A stretch of DNA of 64,000 nucleotides, from NCBI RefSeq assembly GCF_019392335.1, contig NZ_JAHXRQ010000004.1:124001-188000 (forward strand), in the 5' to 3' direction. Below the pieces are notes generated by a model. It searched no databases, had not been told where the DNA came from, and was given only the letters and a program-made list of their open reading frames with translations. Both the position numbers and the translations under genes were made by a program. Origin of the DNA: Mameliella sp. CS4. GTDB taxonomy: Bacteria; Pseudomonadota; Alphaproteobacteria; Rhodobacterales; Rhodobacteraceae. Numbering within the stretch: position 1 is the first letter of the stretch; the number at the start of each line of letters is the position of its first letter. Positions 7,575 to 16,190 of the stretch are shown piece by piece.

Positions 7575-9062
7575 TTATTGGACCAGGGCGATCCTGCAGT
7601 CCGCGCCCAGCGGGGTCAGGCGGGCGGGCGCGATGGCCAGACCGACGAAGTCATGAACAACTGCGGCCAGCAGGTTCTCGACCGGGGACAGGCTGTCCAG
7701 GATCGGCGAAAGCAGGCCGCCGACAAGGCCGGTCGTCAGATTGGCCAGCGGCAACTGCCCGAGCAAGCTCAGGAGAGCGGAGTCCAGTTCCGACAAAGTG
7801 CCTTCGAGCCGCGGCGCCACAACGGCCGTCCGGTGCCGGGCAATGTCCCGCGCAGTGAACCCGATTTCCCGCGGGGCCGATTGCACCAGCGCGATGTCAT
7901 CGCGCACGGTCAAGCCCAGAGCCGTCAGGTCGATGTAAAGATCGACCAGCCCCGCCTGCACGGGATCGAAGATCGCCACCGGCTCGTGGCGCGCGGTGGC
8001 ATGACAGCTGGAGGCACGGTCGGTCAGGCGCGCCTCGGCATGGGCGACCCGCAGCGACAGGTCCAGCGTCACCAGCCCCAAGAGGTCCAACCCCGGCACC
8101 GCCAGCCGGATCTGGGCGGTCTCGGCATAGGCCTCTGGCGTGCCCGGTTCGACATTGGCGACGATGCGGCGCGGTTCGACGATGGTCAGCGAGACCGGCA
8201 CATCGGCCAGCGGCCCGAGGTCCGCGCGCAGGGTCAGGTCCAGCACATGTTCGCCCAGCAGTTCGACGGAGCCAAAGACAAGATCGCTGCCGCCGACGAA
8301 AGAGCCGGGGATACGGGTGCCGATCGCCATGCCACGCGTCTCGGAGTCGAGGTGCAGGATGTCGCCCAGCCGCAGAACTGCATCGGGCGCGTTCACATCG
8401 GCACCGACCGCCAGCGACAGGATCCGCGACAGGGCAATCTCCGCATCCAGCACCTCGCCATAGGTCAGCGGCGCATCCAGGTCGGCAGAGAGCGTTTCCA
8501 GAAGCGCATCGGTGCGCAGGAACAGCGCCCCCTCGGAACAGATCGCGTCTAGGTCAGCCCCCAGGATCGGCTTTAGCGCACCGTGAAACAGGTTGAGCGA
8601 GAGCAGGCAGTTGGCGAGGCTGAAACTCACCCTCTCGCGGGCCACGGCGGTGGCCTCGCGCGTGATGACCGTATCCGTGCCGCGGCCCAGAAAGCTGGCC
8701 ACCTGCATATGGGCATCGGCGACCGCCTTGACATGCGCCGCATTCGGCCGCCTGGGGTCGATGGAGGCTGGCGTGAAAACTCCCTGTTCGAACCGGCCAA
8801 GCGTCACCTGCGCCGGTTGCAGCGCGCGGGCGGGAAACAGGTCATTGTATGCGACGGACCGGGATGCCTGCCCAAAGGCCCGTTCGTCGTTGTCCACGTG
8901 GCGCACGGCCTCCAGCGCCGAGAAATCGGCCTGTGCCTGCACATGGCTGCGATGGTCGTTCAGGTAGAGCAGGTCGACGGTCATCGCCGCACCCAGCAGC
9001 AAAGCGGGCAGGATCATCAAGGTGGCCGTGGTGATCGAACCGGACTCGTTCCGCCAGAGCAT
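7575..9062 (-). CDS. TadG-family pilus assembly protein
   Basis: A 495-residue membrane-anchored protein. The N-terminus (NESGSITTATLMILPALLLGAAMTVDL split over residues 5-31) is the TadE/TadG-type hydrophobic anchor with its preceding Gly-Ser, and is followed by the AQADFSALEAVR helix typical of the TadG DUF2134 region. The rest is a large exported domain. TadG proteins take part in assembly of Flp/Tad pili. Only tadE lies beside it here; the tadABC, rcp and cpaF genes are absent from the window, so this is an orphan pair or a supplementary pseudopilin set. Confidence 0.75.
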   Translation of the reverse strand: MLWRNESGSITTATLMILPALLLGAAMTVDLLYLNDHRSHVQAQADFSALEAVRHVDNDERAFGQASRSVAYNDLFPARALQPAQVTLGRFEQGVFTPASIDPRRPNAAHVKAVADAHMQVASFLGRGTDTVITREATAVARERVSFSLANCLLSLNLFHGALKPILGADLDAICSEGALFLRTDALLETLSADLDAPLTYGEVLDAEIALSRILSLAVGADVNAPDAVLRLGDILHLDSETRGMAIGTRIPGSFVGGSDLVFGSVELLGEHVLDLTLRADLGPLADVPVSLTIVEPRRIVANVEPGTPEAYAETAQIRLAVPGLDLLGLVTLDLSLRVAHAEARLTDRASSCHATARHEPVAIFDPVQAGLVDLYIDLTALGLTVRDDIALVQSAPREIGFTARDIARHRTAVVAPRLEGTLSELDSALLSLLGQLPLANLTTGLVGGLLSPILDSLSPVENLLAAVVHDFVGLAIAPARLTPLGADCRIALVQ

Positions 9063-9063
9063 C

Positions 9064-9546
9064 TCAGCCCCCCATGATCAACGCGCGGCCGATGATCACG
9101 TCCGACCCGCCATTGAACGCCCGGATCAGCGGGGAAAACCCGATTGTCGAGGCGTCATAGGTGAGTGTCACCCGGCTCCACCCCGGTATCTCGGCGGGGG
9201 AACAGGACAATCCGGTGATCTTGTCCGGGTCGATCAGAGTCAGGGTCGTGACCATCTCGGGGACCAGGACATCCCCCACCCGGCGACAGAGCGCGGGGTG
9301 ATCCGGCGCCGCGACCCGATGTTGCAGGGCCTGCCGCGCGACCTCGTAGGTCAATTGCTGCACGTTGCCGATGGTGATGACATAGACCGACAGCCAGACG
9401 CATCCGGCGATCAGGAAAATCAACCCCGGAAAGAGGATCGAGAACTCGACCGTGGAACTGCCCTGCTCATCCTTGATGAGCCGATGGACCCGCGACTTCA
9501 ACCTGCAAACCAACATTCCGCTTTTCCTGAATTTGAGAAGCATCAA
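9064..9546 (-). CDS. TadE-like pseudopilin
   Basis: A 160-residue protein with a short basic leader (KSRVHRLIKDEQG) followed by SSTVEFSILFPGLIFLIAG, the class III prepilin-like motif with a Glu five residues after the processing glycine. TadE is a pseudopilin processed by TadV in Tad pilus assembly. The stop codon is one base from the start of the TadG gene, so the two are coupled. The start could be the first or second Met, or Met11. A helix-rich extracytoplasmic domain with two cysteines (ALCRRV, LSCSPAE) follows. Confidence 0.75.
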   Translation of the reverse strand: MMLLKFRKSGMLVCRLKSRVHRLIKDEQGSSTVEFSILFPGLIFLIAGCVWLSVYVITIGNVQQLTYEVARQALQHRVAAPDHPALCRRVGDVLVPEMVTTLTLIDPDKITGLSCSPAEIPGWSRVTLTYDASTIGFSPLIRAFNGGSDVIIGRALIMGG

Positions 9547-9691
9547 TTTCAGGTTGTATGAAAATTGCGGCCTTCAGGCGTCACGAATGTGGCGAAAATA
9601 TGAATTGTTATCCTGGATGTATCTTTGGGCCTTGCCGCAATGGCGGTTCGCGCTAGCGACGCCCCCGGACAAACCTCGGCAAAGACCTGTA

Positions 9692-12600
9692 TCAGGCCTT
9701 TGCCTTCTTCTTTTCGGCGACGACCTTTTCGGCCAGGTCCCGTGCTATGGCAAAGGCGCCCTGGATCTTGTCCTTGTCGCGTTTCCAGTCGCGGCGCACC
9801 ACGATCTTGTTGTCGCGAACCTTGGCAAGCCCGTCCTGCGCCTTGATGAATTCGACCAGCCCCTGGGGCGAGGCGAACTTGTCGTTGTGGAATTGGATCG
9901 TGGCGCCCTTGGGTCCGCCGTCCAACTTGGCGATACCCGCCTTCTTGCACATGGCCTTGATCCGCACCACCAGAAGCAGAGTGTTCACCTCGCGCGGCAG
10001 CTTGCCGAACCGGTCAATCAACTCGGCGGCAAAACCTTCCAGCTCGACCTTGGTCGTCAGCGACGACAGGCGCCGGTAGAGGCCCAGGCGCACATCCAGA
10101 TCGGGCACATAGTCCTCGGGGATCAGCACAGGGACGCCCAGGTTGATCTGCGGCGCCCATTGGTCGTCCGCCTCGGCCAGGCCGTCCATCTCGCCGGTGC
10201 GGATCTTGGCAATCGCCTCTTCCAGCATCGACTGGTACAGTTCGTAGCCCACGTCGCGCATCTGGCCGGACTGTTCCTCGCCCAGCAGGTTGCCTGCGCC
10301 GCGAATGTCCAGGTCCTGCGAGGCCAGGCTGAACCCGGCGCCCAGCGTGTCGATGCTGCCCAGCACACGCAGCCGCTTTTCCGCCGTCTGGGTCAGCTTC
10401 ATGCGGGGTTTCGTGGTCAGGTAGGCATAGGCGCGGGTCTTGGACCGGCCCACGCGCCCCCGGATCTGGTAGAGCTGGCTGAGGCCGAACATGTCGGCGC
10501 GATGCACCACCATCGTATTGGCGGTGGGAATATCCAGACCGGATTCCACGATGGTCGTGGCCAGCAGCACATCGTACCTGCCGTCATAGAAGGCGTTCAT
10601 GCGGTCGTCCAATTCGCCCGCCGCCATCTGGCCATGCGCCACGACGTAGGACACCTCGGGCACATGTTCTTTCAGGAATTCCTCGACCTCGGGCAGATCG
10701 CTGAGGCGCGGAACGACGAAAAAGCTCTGCCCACCCCGGTAATGCTCGCGCAACAGCGCCTCACGGATCGTCACCGGATCGAACTCGGACACATAGGTGC
10801 GGATCGACAGCCGGTCCACGGGCGGTGTGCCGATGACCGACAGGTCCCGCACCCCGGTCAGCGACAGTTGCAGCGTGCGCGGGATCGGTGTCGCGGTCAG
10901 GGTCAGGACGTGGATGTCGGACCGCAACTGCTTCAGGCGCTCCTTGTGCTGGACGCCGAACCGCTGTTCCTCGTCGATGATCAGCAGGCCGAGGTTGTTA
11001 AACCGGATGCCCTTGGCCAGCAGCGCGTGCGTGCCAACGGCGATGTCGACGGTGCCCTTGGAAATCCCGTCGCGTGTCAGGGCCGCCTGTCTCTGGCTGA
11101 CGAAACGCGACAGCGGATTGACCTCCAGCGGAAAGCCCCGGAACCGTTCGGCAAAGCTGTTGTAGTGCTGGCGCGCCAAGAGCGTCGTGGGCGCGATCAC
11201 CGCCACCTGCACCCCGGACATGGCAGCCACAAAGGCCGCACGCATGGCGACCTCTGTCTTGCCAAAGCCCACGTCGCCGCAAATCAGCCGGTCCATCGGC
11301 TGGCCCGAATGCATATCCTCCATCACGTCTTCGATGGCGCGCAACTGATCGTCGGTTTCCTGGTAAGGGAAACGGGCGGCAAAGCTCTCATAGGCCCCTG
11401 CCGGCGGATCCATGATCGGCGCCTTGCGCAGGGCCCGTTCGGCGGCAATCCGGATGAGGCGGTCCGCCATCTCGCGGATGCGCTGCTTCAGCTTGGCCTT
11501 CTTGGCCTGCCAGGCGCCGCCGCCCAGCTTGTCCAGAAGGCCCTCGTCATGGCCATATTTGGACAGCAGCTCGATATTCTCGACCGGCAGATACAGCTTG
11601 GCGGCTTCGGCATATTCCAGCGTCAAGCATTCATGCGCGGCGCCAGCGGCGGTCACGACCTCCAGCCCCAGGTAGCGCCCGATGCCGTGGTCGACATGCA
11701 CCACCAGATCGCCGGGAGACAGCGATTGGTGCTCGGTGATGAAATTCTCGGCCTTGCGGCGCTTCTTGGGCTGGCGGATCAGCCGGTCGCCCAGGACGTC
11801 CTGTTCCGAGATGACGGTCAGGCGCCCCTTGTCCCCCGCCTTTTCCCAGGGCGCGACGAACCCCGCCTCCAACGACCAGACGGCAAGGTGCAGCCCGCGC
11901 TTGTCGATCCTTGTTCCATTGGAAATGGGGATCGCCTCGGCCAGGCCTTCATCCTCGATCAGCCCGGTCAGCCGTTCGCGCGCGCCCTCAGAATAAGAGG
12001 CGACGACCACCGGCCCGTCCTGAAGGCATTTCTGAACATGGTCGGCCAGTGTCTTGAACAGGCTGATATTTTCCTGTTGACGCTCCGGTGAGAAATTGCG
12101 CCCGATGCGCCCGCCCGCATCCACCACGCCGGGCCCGCTGGCCTGTGGCAGCGGATGGAACTGCACCTGCCGCTTGCCCTCAAGCGCCGCTTCCCAGGCG
12201 CCGTCGTCCAGGTACAACGTCTCGGGCGGGATCGGTTTGTAGACCGTGCTGCCCAGGGTCTTTTTCTGGCTCAGGGCGTGGCGGCGCGTCTCGTATTGAT
12301 CCGCGATGCTGTCCCAGCGCGACAGGCGCGAGGGGGTCAGCTGGTCATCCATCAGCACCGGCGCGTCCGGCAGATACTCGAACAGGGTTTCCAGCCGTGC
12401 ATGGAAAAAAGGCAGCCAATGTTCGACACCGGCGTGCTTGCGGCCCGCGCTGACCGCCTCGTATAGTGGATCGTCGGTGCCCGCCGCGCCGAATTCGATC
12501 CTGTAGTTCTGCCGGAATCGGGTGATCGCCGCCTCGTCGAGGATCACCTCGGAGACAGGCGCCAGCTCGACCATGTCCAGTTTCTCTGTTGTGCGCTGGC

Positions 12601-13171
12601 TGACAGGGTCGAAACGCCGCGCGCCGTCCAGCACATCGCCAAAGAAATCCAGCCGCACCGGCCCGCCGTCCCCCGGCGGGTAGATGTCGATGATGCCGCC
12701 ACGCACCGCGTAATCGCCCGGTTCGGTCACGGTCGGCGCCTGGCTGAACCCCATGCGCACAAGGAAGGTGCGCAACGCGGCCTCATCCACGCGGTCCCCC
12801 ACGCGCGCGGTAAAGGCCGCCTCGCGCAGGACGTCGCGGGCGGGCAGATACTGCATCGCCGCAGAGAGCGTCGTCAGCAGGACAAAATGCTTCGGTCCGC
12901 CGTGCACCAGCGTCGCCAAAGTCGCCATGCGGGCGGCAGAGATATCGGCATTGGGCGACACCCGGTCATAGGGCAGACAGTCCCAGGCCGGAAAGACCAT
13001 CACCGGCATGTCCGGCGCGAAAAAGGCCAGCGCATCGCGCATGGCCGCCAACCGCTTGTCGTCGCGCGCGATGTGGATGACCGGGCCCTTGGCCCTTTCC
13101 ACCTCGCGCAGCACCAGCCGGGCGTCAAACCCTTCGGGCGCGCCGCCCATGATGATCCGCTGCTCTGTCAT
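9692..13171 (-). CDS. mfd: Transcription-repair coupling factor Mfd
   Basis: A full-length 1,159-residue Mfd. The N-terminal third is the UvrB-like module that recruits UvrA; the RNA-polymerase interacting CarD-like domain begins near residue 482 (GDLVVHVDHGIGRYLGLE); the translocase follows with the Walker A loop GFGKTEVAMRA near residue 633, the DEEQRFGVQHKE box near 732, TATPIPRTLQLSLTG, and the TRG/helicase C motifs with QIRGRVGRS. It removes stalled RNA polymerase at lesions and delivers UvrAB to the transcribed strand. Length and domain order are normal. It is followed on the same strand by tadE after about 145 bases. Confidence 0.97.
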   Translation of the reverse strand: MTEQRIIMGGAPEGFDARLVLREVERAKGPVIHIARDDKRLAAMRDALAFFAPDMPVMVFPAWDCLPYDRVSPNADISAARMATLATLVHGGPKHFVLLTTLSAAMQYLPARDVLREAAFTARVGDRVDEAALRTFLVRMGFSQAPTVTEPGDYAVRGGIIDIYPPGDGGPVRLDFFGDVLDGARRFDPVSQRTTEKLDMVELAPVSEVILDEAAITRFRQNYRIEFGAAGTDDPLYEAVSAGRKHAGVEHWLPFFHARLETLFEYLPDAPVLMDDQLTPSRLSRWDSIADQYETRRHALSQKKTLGSTVYKPIPPETLYLDDGAWEAALEGKRQVQFHPLPQASGPGVVDAGGRIGRNFSPERQQENISLFKTLADHVQKCLQDGPVVVASYSEGARERLTGLIEDEGLAEAIPISNGTRIDKRGLHLAVWSLEAGFVAPWEKAGDKGRLTVISEQDVLGDRLIRQPKKRRKAENFITEHQSLSPGDLVVHVDHGIGRYLGLEVVTAAGAAHECLTLEYAEAAKLYLPVENIELLSKYGHDEGLLDKLGGGAWQAKKAKLKQRIREMADRLIRIAAERALRKAPIMDPPAGAYESFAARFPYQETDDQLRAIEDVMEDMHSGQPMDRLICGDVGFGKTEVAMRAAFVAAMSGVQVAVIAPTTLLARQHYNSFAERFRGFPLEVNPLSRFVSQRQAALTRDGISKGTVDIAVGTHALLAKGIRFNNLGLLIIDEEQRFGVQHKERLKQLRSDIHVLTLTATPIPRTLQLSLTGVRDLSVIGTPPVDRLSIRTYVSEFDPVTIREALLREHYRGGQSFFVVPRLSDLPEVEEFLKEHVPEVSYVVAHGQMAAGELDDRMNAFYDGRYDVLLATTIVESGLDIPTANTMVVHRADMFGLSQLYQIRGRVGRSKTRAYAYLTTKPRMKLTQTAEKRLRVLGSIDTLGAGFSLASQDLDIRGAGNLLGEEQSGQMRDVGYELYQSMLEEAIAKIRTGEMDGLAEADDQWAPQINLGVPVLIPEDYVPDLDVRLGLYRRLSSLTTKVELEGFAAELIDRFGKLPREVNTLLLVVRIKAMCKKAGIAKLDGGPKGATIQFHNDKFASPQGLVEFIKAQDGLAKVRDNKIVVRRDWKRDKDKIQGAFAIARDLAEKVVAEKKKAKA

Positions 13172-13238
13172 GGGGGCTCAAATGGCGCGCTGCGCGGGCG
13201 GCGTCAACCTGCCCTTTGGGTGGATCGGTCTGGACGGA

Positions 13239-13766
13239 TCAGAAGGGCAAGACCGTCAGGTTCATGTACATCCCCCACAGCGCGGTGACAAAGATCGACA
13301 CCATCCCGATGAGTTGCGTCAGCATCCGGTGGATGCGCAGCCGCCGCCACAGCGCCTCACCCTCTCCCTCGCCTTCGCGGATCAGGCGGGCGGACCGCAC
13401 GCTCAGCAGCCCTATCAGGGTCATGGGAAAAGTCAGAAGGAACACGGCCTGCGCGAACTCGATCCAGTAGCCCGGGTAGAACCCCAGGATCGCAACACCC
13501 GACAGGAAGGCCGAGCCGATGGCCACGACCCAGAGGCCGGATTCCTCTGCGATGAACAGCAGGCGGTTGGTATTGATGCGCACAAGGTCCTCAAGGTCCT
13601 GCGCGGCCTGGCCTCCGTTGCGGCGGGCGCGTGCGACCATGTCATAGGGCACGCCCATGACCCAGTGGCTGGTCGAGGACCAGAGCACGGCAAGGACGAT
13701 CCAGAACCAAAGGTTCGAAAAGCTGCGAAGGTCGATCAGCTCGAATACGGTATCGTACCAGTCCAT
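13239..13766 (-). CDS. Conserved inner-membrane protein
   Basis: A 175-residue protein with four likely membrane spans (about residues 18-30, 75-95, 98-120 and 150-168): FWIVLAVLWSS, LWVVAIGSAFLSGVAILGFYP, AVFLLTFPMTLIGLLSV and GMVSIFVTALWGMY. Charged loops, including EGEGEGEALWRRLRIHR, lie between them. Homologues in roseobacters are often labelled as a component of the SufBCD complex, but nothing in the sequence supports an iron-sulfur role and I would not carry that label over. It lies between mfd and the divergent hemB. Confidence 0.7.
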   Translation of the reverse strand: MDWYDTVFELIDLRSFSNLWFWIVLAVLWSSTSHWVMGVPYDMVARARRNGGQAAQDLEDLVRINTNRLLFIAEESGLWVVAIGSAFLSGVAILGFYPGYWIEFAQAVFLLTFPMTLIGLLSVRSARLIREGEGEGEALWRRLRIHRMLTQLIGMVSIFVTALWGMYMNLTVLPF

Positions 13767-13886
13767 ATGCCTTGTCCTTGCCTCTGGCCCGCGTCATAGC
13801 GCGGGCAAATCCAAATGCCCAGAGGGGGCTGGACAAGCGGCGGCGCGCGGGTGCATCCCTTTGACCGACCAATGACGGAGCGCCCG

Positions 13887-14885
13887 ATGCAGCCGACCTT
13901 TGCCCCCTTCCCCGCCACCCGCCTGCGCCGCCTGCGCCGCACCCCCGCGATCCGCGCCCTGGTGCAGGAAACCACGCTGAGCCCGGCGGATTTCATCTGG
14001 CCGGTCTTCGTGCGCGATGGCGAGGGCGTGGTCGAACCGATCCACTCCATGCCCGGGGTCAACCGATTGTCGGTAGACAAGGTGGCCGAGGCGGCGGTCG
14101 AGGCGCAGGCGCTGGGGATCCCGGCGATCTGCCTCTTTCCCTACACCGATCCTTCGCTGAAAACCGAGGATTGCGCCGAGGCCTGGAACCCGGAAAACCT
14201 CAGCAACCGCGCCACGCGGGCGATCAAGGCGGCGGCACCGGACATCGCGGTGATGACGGATGTCGCGCTCGATCCCTACAACATCAACGGGCACGACGGC
14301 TTTGTCGAGGATGGCGAGATCGTCAACGACCGTACTGTCGAGGCGCTGGTGAAACAGGCCCTTTCGCAGGCCGACGCGGGCGCCGACATCGTCGGCCCTT
14401 CGGACATGATGGACGGGCGCATCGGCGCCTTGCGGGCTGCGCTGGAAGGTGCGGGCCACCAGAACGTTCTGCTCCTGAGCTACGCCGCGAAATACGCCTC
14501 GGCTTTCTACGGGCCGTTCCGCGACGCGGTCGGCGCCTCGGGCGCACTGCAGGGTGACAAGAAGACCTATCAGCAGGACCCGGGCAATTCCGACGAGGCC
14601 ATGCGCCTGATCGCCCGCGACCTGGCCGAGGGCGCGGACATGATCATGGTGAAACCCGGCATGCCCTACCTCGACATCTGCCGCCGTGCGCAAGAGATGT
14701 TCGGCGCCCCCACTTTCGCCTACCAGGTGTCGGGCGAATACGCGATGCTGGCCGGCGCGGGCGAGCGCGGCTGGGTCGATGGCGAAAAGGTGATGCTGGA
14801 AAGCCTGATGAGCTTCAAGCGCGCGGGCTGCGACGGGGTGCTGACCTACTTCGCCCCGTCGGCGGCGCGGCTGTTGAACGGGTGA
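13887..14885 (+). CDS. hemB: Porphobilinogen synthase (5-aminolevulinate dehydratase)
   Basis: A 332-residue HemB, which condenses two 5-aminolevulinates to porphobilinogen for heme, corrinoid and chlorophyll synthesis. Both active-site lysines are present: Lys202 (SYAAKYASAFYGPFRDA) and Lys256, the Schiff-base residue (MVKPGMPYLDI). The zinc-binding cysteines of the animal/E. coli type are replaced (DVALDPYNINGHDG), so this is the zinc-independent type known from Rhodobacter. The start at 13887 has GGAG six bases upstream; upstream in-frame ATGs at 13815 and 13872 add residues not found in the family. Confidence 0.95.
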   Translation: MQPTFAPFPATRLRRLRRTPAIRALVQETTLSPADFIWPVFVRDGEGVVEPIHSMPGVNRLSVDKVAEAAVEAQALGIPAICLFPYTDPSLKTEDCAEAWNPENLSNRATRAIKAAAPDIAVMTDVALDPYNINGHDGFVEDGEIVNDRTVEALVKQALSQADAGADIVGPSDMMDGRIGALRAALEGAGHQNVLLLSYAAKYASAFYGPFRDAVGASGALQGDKKTYQQDPGNSDEAMRLIARDLAEGADMIMVKPGMPYLDICRRAQEMFGAPTFAYQVSGEYAMLAGAGERGWVDGEKVMLESLMSFKRAGCDGVLTYFAPSAARLLNG

Positions 14886-15032
14886 GCGCGCCACTTTGCG
14901 GCAAGGGCCTTCCCTGCGGTCTCTTGCCGATTAGCCGCAACATGTCGTGACAACCCCTGCCACCGTGCCTATATTGCGCCGGAACCGGCGAGACAGCCGG
15001 ATTTGAGGCTATTTTGAGGAACAGGCGGACCC

Positions 15033-15584
15033 ATGACACTCAACAGACGTAATGTGACCTTCGGGCTTGGTGCCACGCTGGCACTGGGCGCATGCAACGG
15101 TATCGGCAGCGGTGGCGATGCCCGCATCGACGCGCGCGTCGACCAGACCCTGGCGCGCCTTTACAGCGACTACCCGGCCACCCGCGACCTTGCCGCGAAA
15201 TCCGTCGGCATGCTGGTCATGCCGGTGGTGACCGAGGCGGGCCTTGGGTTCGGCGGCGGCTATGGTCGCGGCGCGCTGCGGATCAACGGCGCTTCGGTGG
15301 ATTACTACTCGGTGGCCAAGGCCTCTGGCGGGCTGCAGATCGGCGCCCAGCAATATTCCCATGTCCTGTTCTTCATGACCAACAGCGCGCTGGAAACCTT
15401 CCGCCGGTCCCCCGGCTTTGCAGCGGGCGCGAACCTGGAGTACGCGGTGCTGGAACGCGGCGAGACGCTGGCGGCGGAAACCACCACCTCGCTGGCGCCG
15501 GTGATCGCGGTGATCTTTGGTCAGGCCGGGCTGCGCGTGGGCGCGACTCTGGAAGGCGTGAAGTACACCCGCATCATTCCCTGA
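15033..15584 (+). CDS. SYLF (Ysc84-like) lipid-binding domain lipoprotein
   Basis: A 183-residue protein. The N-terminus carries a twin-Arg-like/lipoprotein leader ending LALGAC, a lipobox, so the mature protein is probably anchored through the cysteine. The remainder fits the SYLF/Ysc84 fold: AAKSVGMLVMPVVTEAGLGFGGGYGRG, the repeated glycine-rich barrel strands, and VIAVIFGQAGLRVGATLEGVKYTRI at the end. SYLF domains bind phosphoinositides in eukaryotes; in bacteria they are envelope proteins of unclear role. It has its own downstream hairpin terminator. Confidence 0.82.
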   Translation: MTLNRRNVTFGLGATLALGACNGIGSGGDARIDARVDQTLARLYSDYPATRDLAAKSVGMLVMPVVTEAGLGFGGGYGRGALRINGASVDYYSVAKASGGLQIGAQQYSHVLFFMTNSALETFRRSPGFAAGANLEYAVLERGETLAAETTTSLAPVIAVIFGQAGLRVGATLEGVKYTRIIP

Positions 15585-15598
15585 CATCCCGGGGACAG

Positions 15599-15627
15599 GG
15601 GCGGTCCAATCGCGGACCGCCCATTTT
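15599..15627 (+). terminator. Terminator after the SYLF gene
   Basis: A perfect nine-base-pair stem (GGGCGGTCC, loop AATCGC, GGACCGCCC) followed by ATTTT lies 15 bases after the SYLF stop codon. Confidence 0.75.
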
Positions 15628-15677
15628 CCGATTTCCTTCCAAAAGCCTAACGCGTTGTACATTTTGCCGGAATCGAC

Positions 15678-15699
15678 GTACAAAACGTACGTTTTGTAC
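15678..15699. repeat. Perfect 22-bp palindrome between two gene ends
   Basis: Each arm is GTACAAAACGT, giving a perfect inverted repeat with no spacer. A partial copy of the arm (GTTGTACATTTTG) lies about 20 bases to the left. The site is between the 3' ends of the SYLF gene and usg, after the SYLF terminator. It is AT-rich compared with its surroundings. It could be an operator, a terminator stem for usg, or part of an unrecognised small transcript. Confidence 0.7.
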
Positions 15700-15724
15700 A
15701 AAATTCACGGGCACCGGCGCTGGC

Positions 15725-15994
15725 TCAGTGATAGCGGAATTCTCCGACCACGTTGCGCCACTCTCCGGGCGAGATCATCTTGCGATGGGTGAACCGGACC
15801 GAGTGCAACGGCCCCTCGATCTCGTCCTGCCAGAACTCGATGAACTCGAACAGCCGGGGATGATCCGGCGCCAGGTCGTAGTCCTGCCAGATAAAGGTGT
15901 TCAGGACATGGGCATAGTCGGGCATGTGATAAAAGAACTCGGCCGTGGTCAGGCCGTACCCCTTGAGCATCAGCTCCGTTTCGGACTCCTGCAT
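15725..15994 (-). CDS. usg: Usg family protein
   Basis: An 89-residue protein matching the small Usg family throughout (LKGYGLTTAEFFYHMPDY, LNTFIWQDYDLAPDHPRL, FIEFWQDEIEGPLHSVRF). The family is conserved in Alphaproteobacteria, often near tryptophan-biosynthesis genes, and its function is unknown. The ATG at 15994 is chosen because a GAGG sits about ten bases upstream and the residues encoded further upstream do not belong to the family. It is divergent from gyrA. Confidence 0.85.
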   Translation of the reverse strand: MQESETELMLKGYGLTTAEFFYHMPDYAHVLNTFIWQDYDLAPDHPRLFEFIEFWQDEIEGPLHSVRFTHRKMISPGEWRNVVGEFRYH

Positions 15995-16118
15995 CGGTTT
16001 TTTACCTCGTTTGACAACTCGTATGGAAATGCTGCCAAGCAAATCTTTACTTATCAATAAAAACAGTGTGTTATCAGACACCCCCGCTGGCTGCCAAAAC
16101 CTGCCCCCCGGGCCGCCA

Positions 16119-16146
16119 TTGCACCCTACAGATAGTCTCTGATATA
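16119..16146 (+). promoter_or_regulatory. Candidate sigma-70-type promoter of gyrA
   Basis: TTGCAC at 16119-16124 and GATATA at 16141-16146 are separated by 16 bases and lie about 45 bases upstream of the gyrA start. The region is AT-rich for this genome. The match to the consensus is moderate. Confidence 0.45.
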
Positions 16147-16190
16147 CACCCCTCAACAAGATATGGCAGATCAACTGACAGGCCCCTGAC

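Noticed and set aside
9452..12091. Plus-strand open frame of about 879 codons
   Set aside because: Lies antisense to mfd, whose motifs are unambiguous; the composition is that of a shadow frame.
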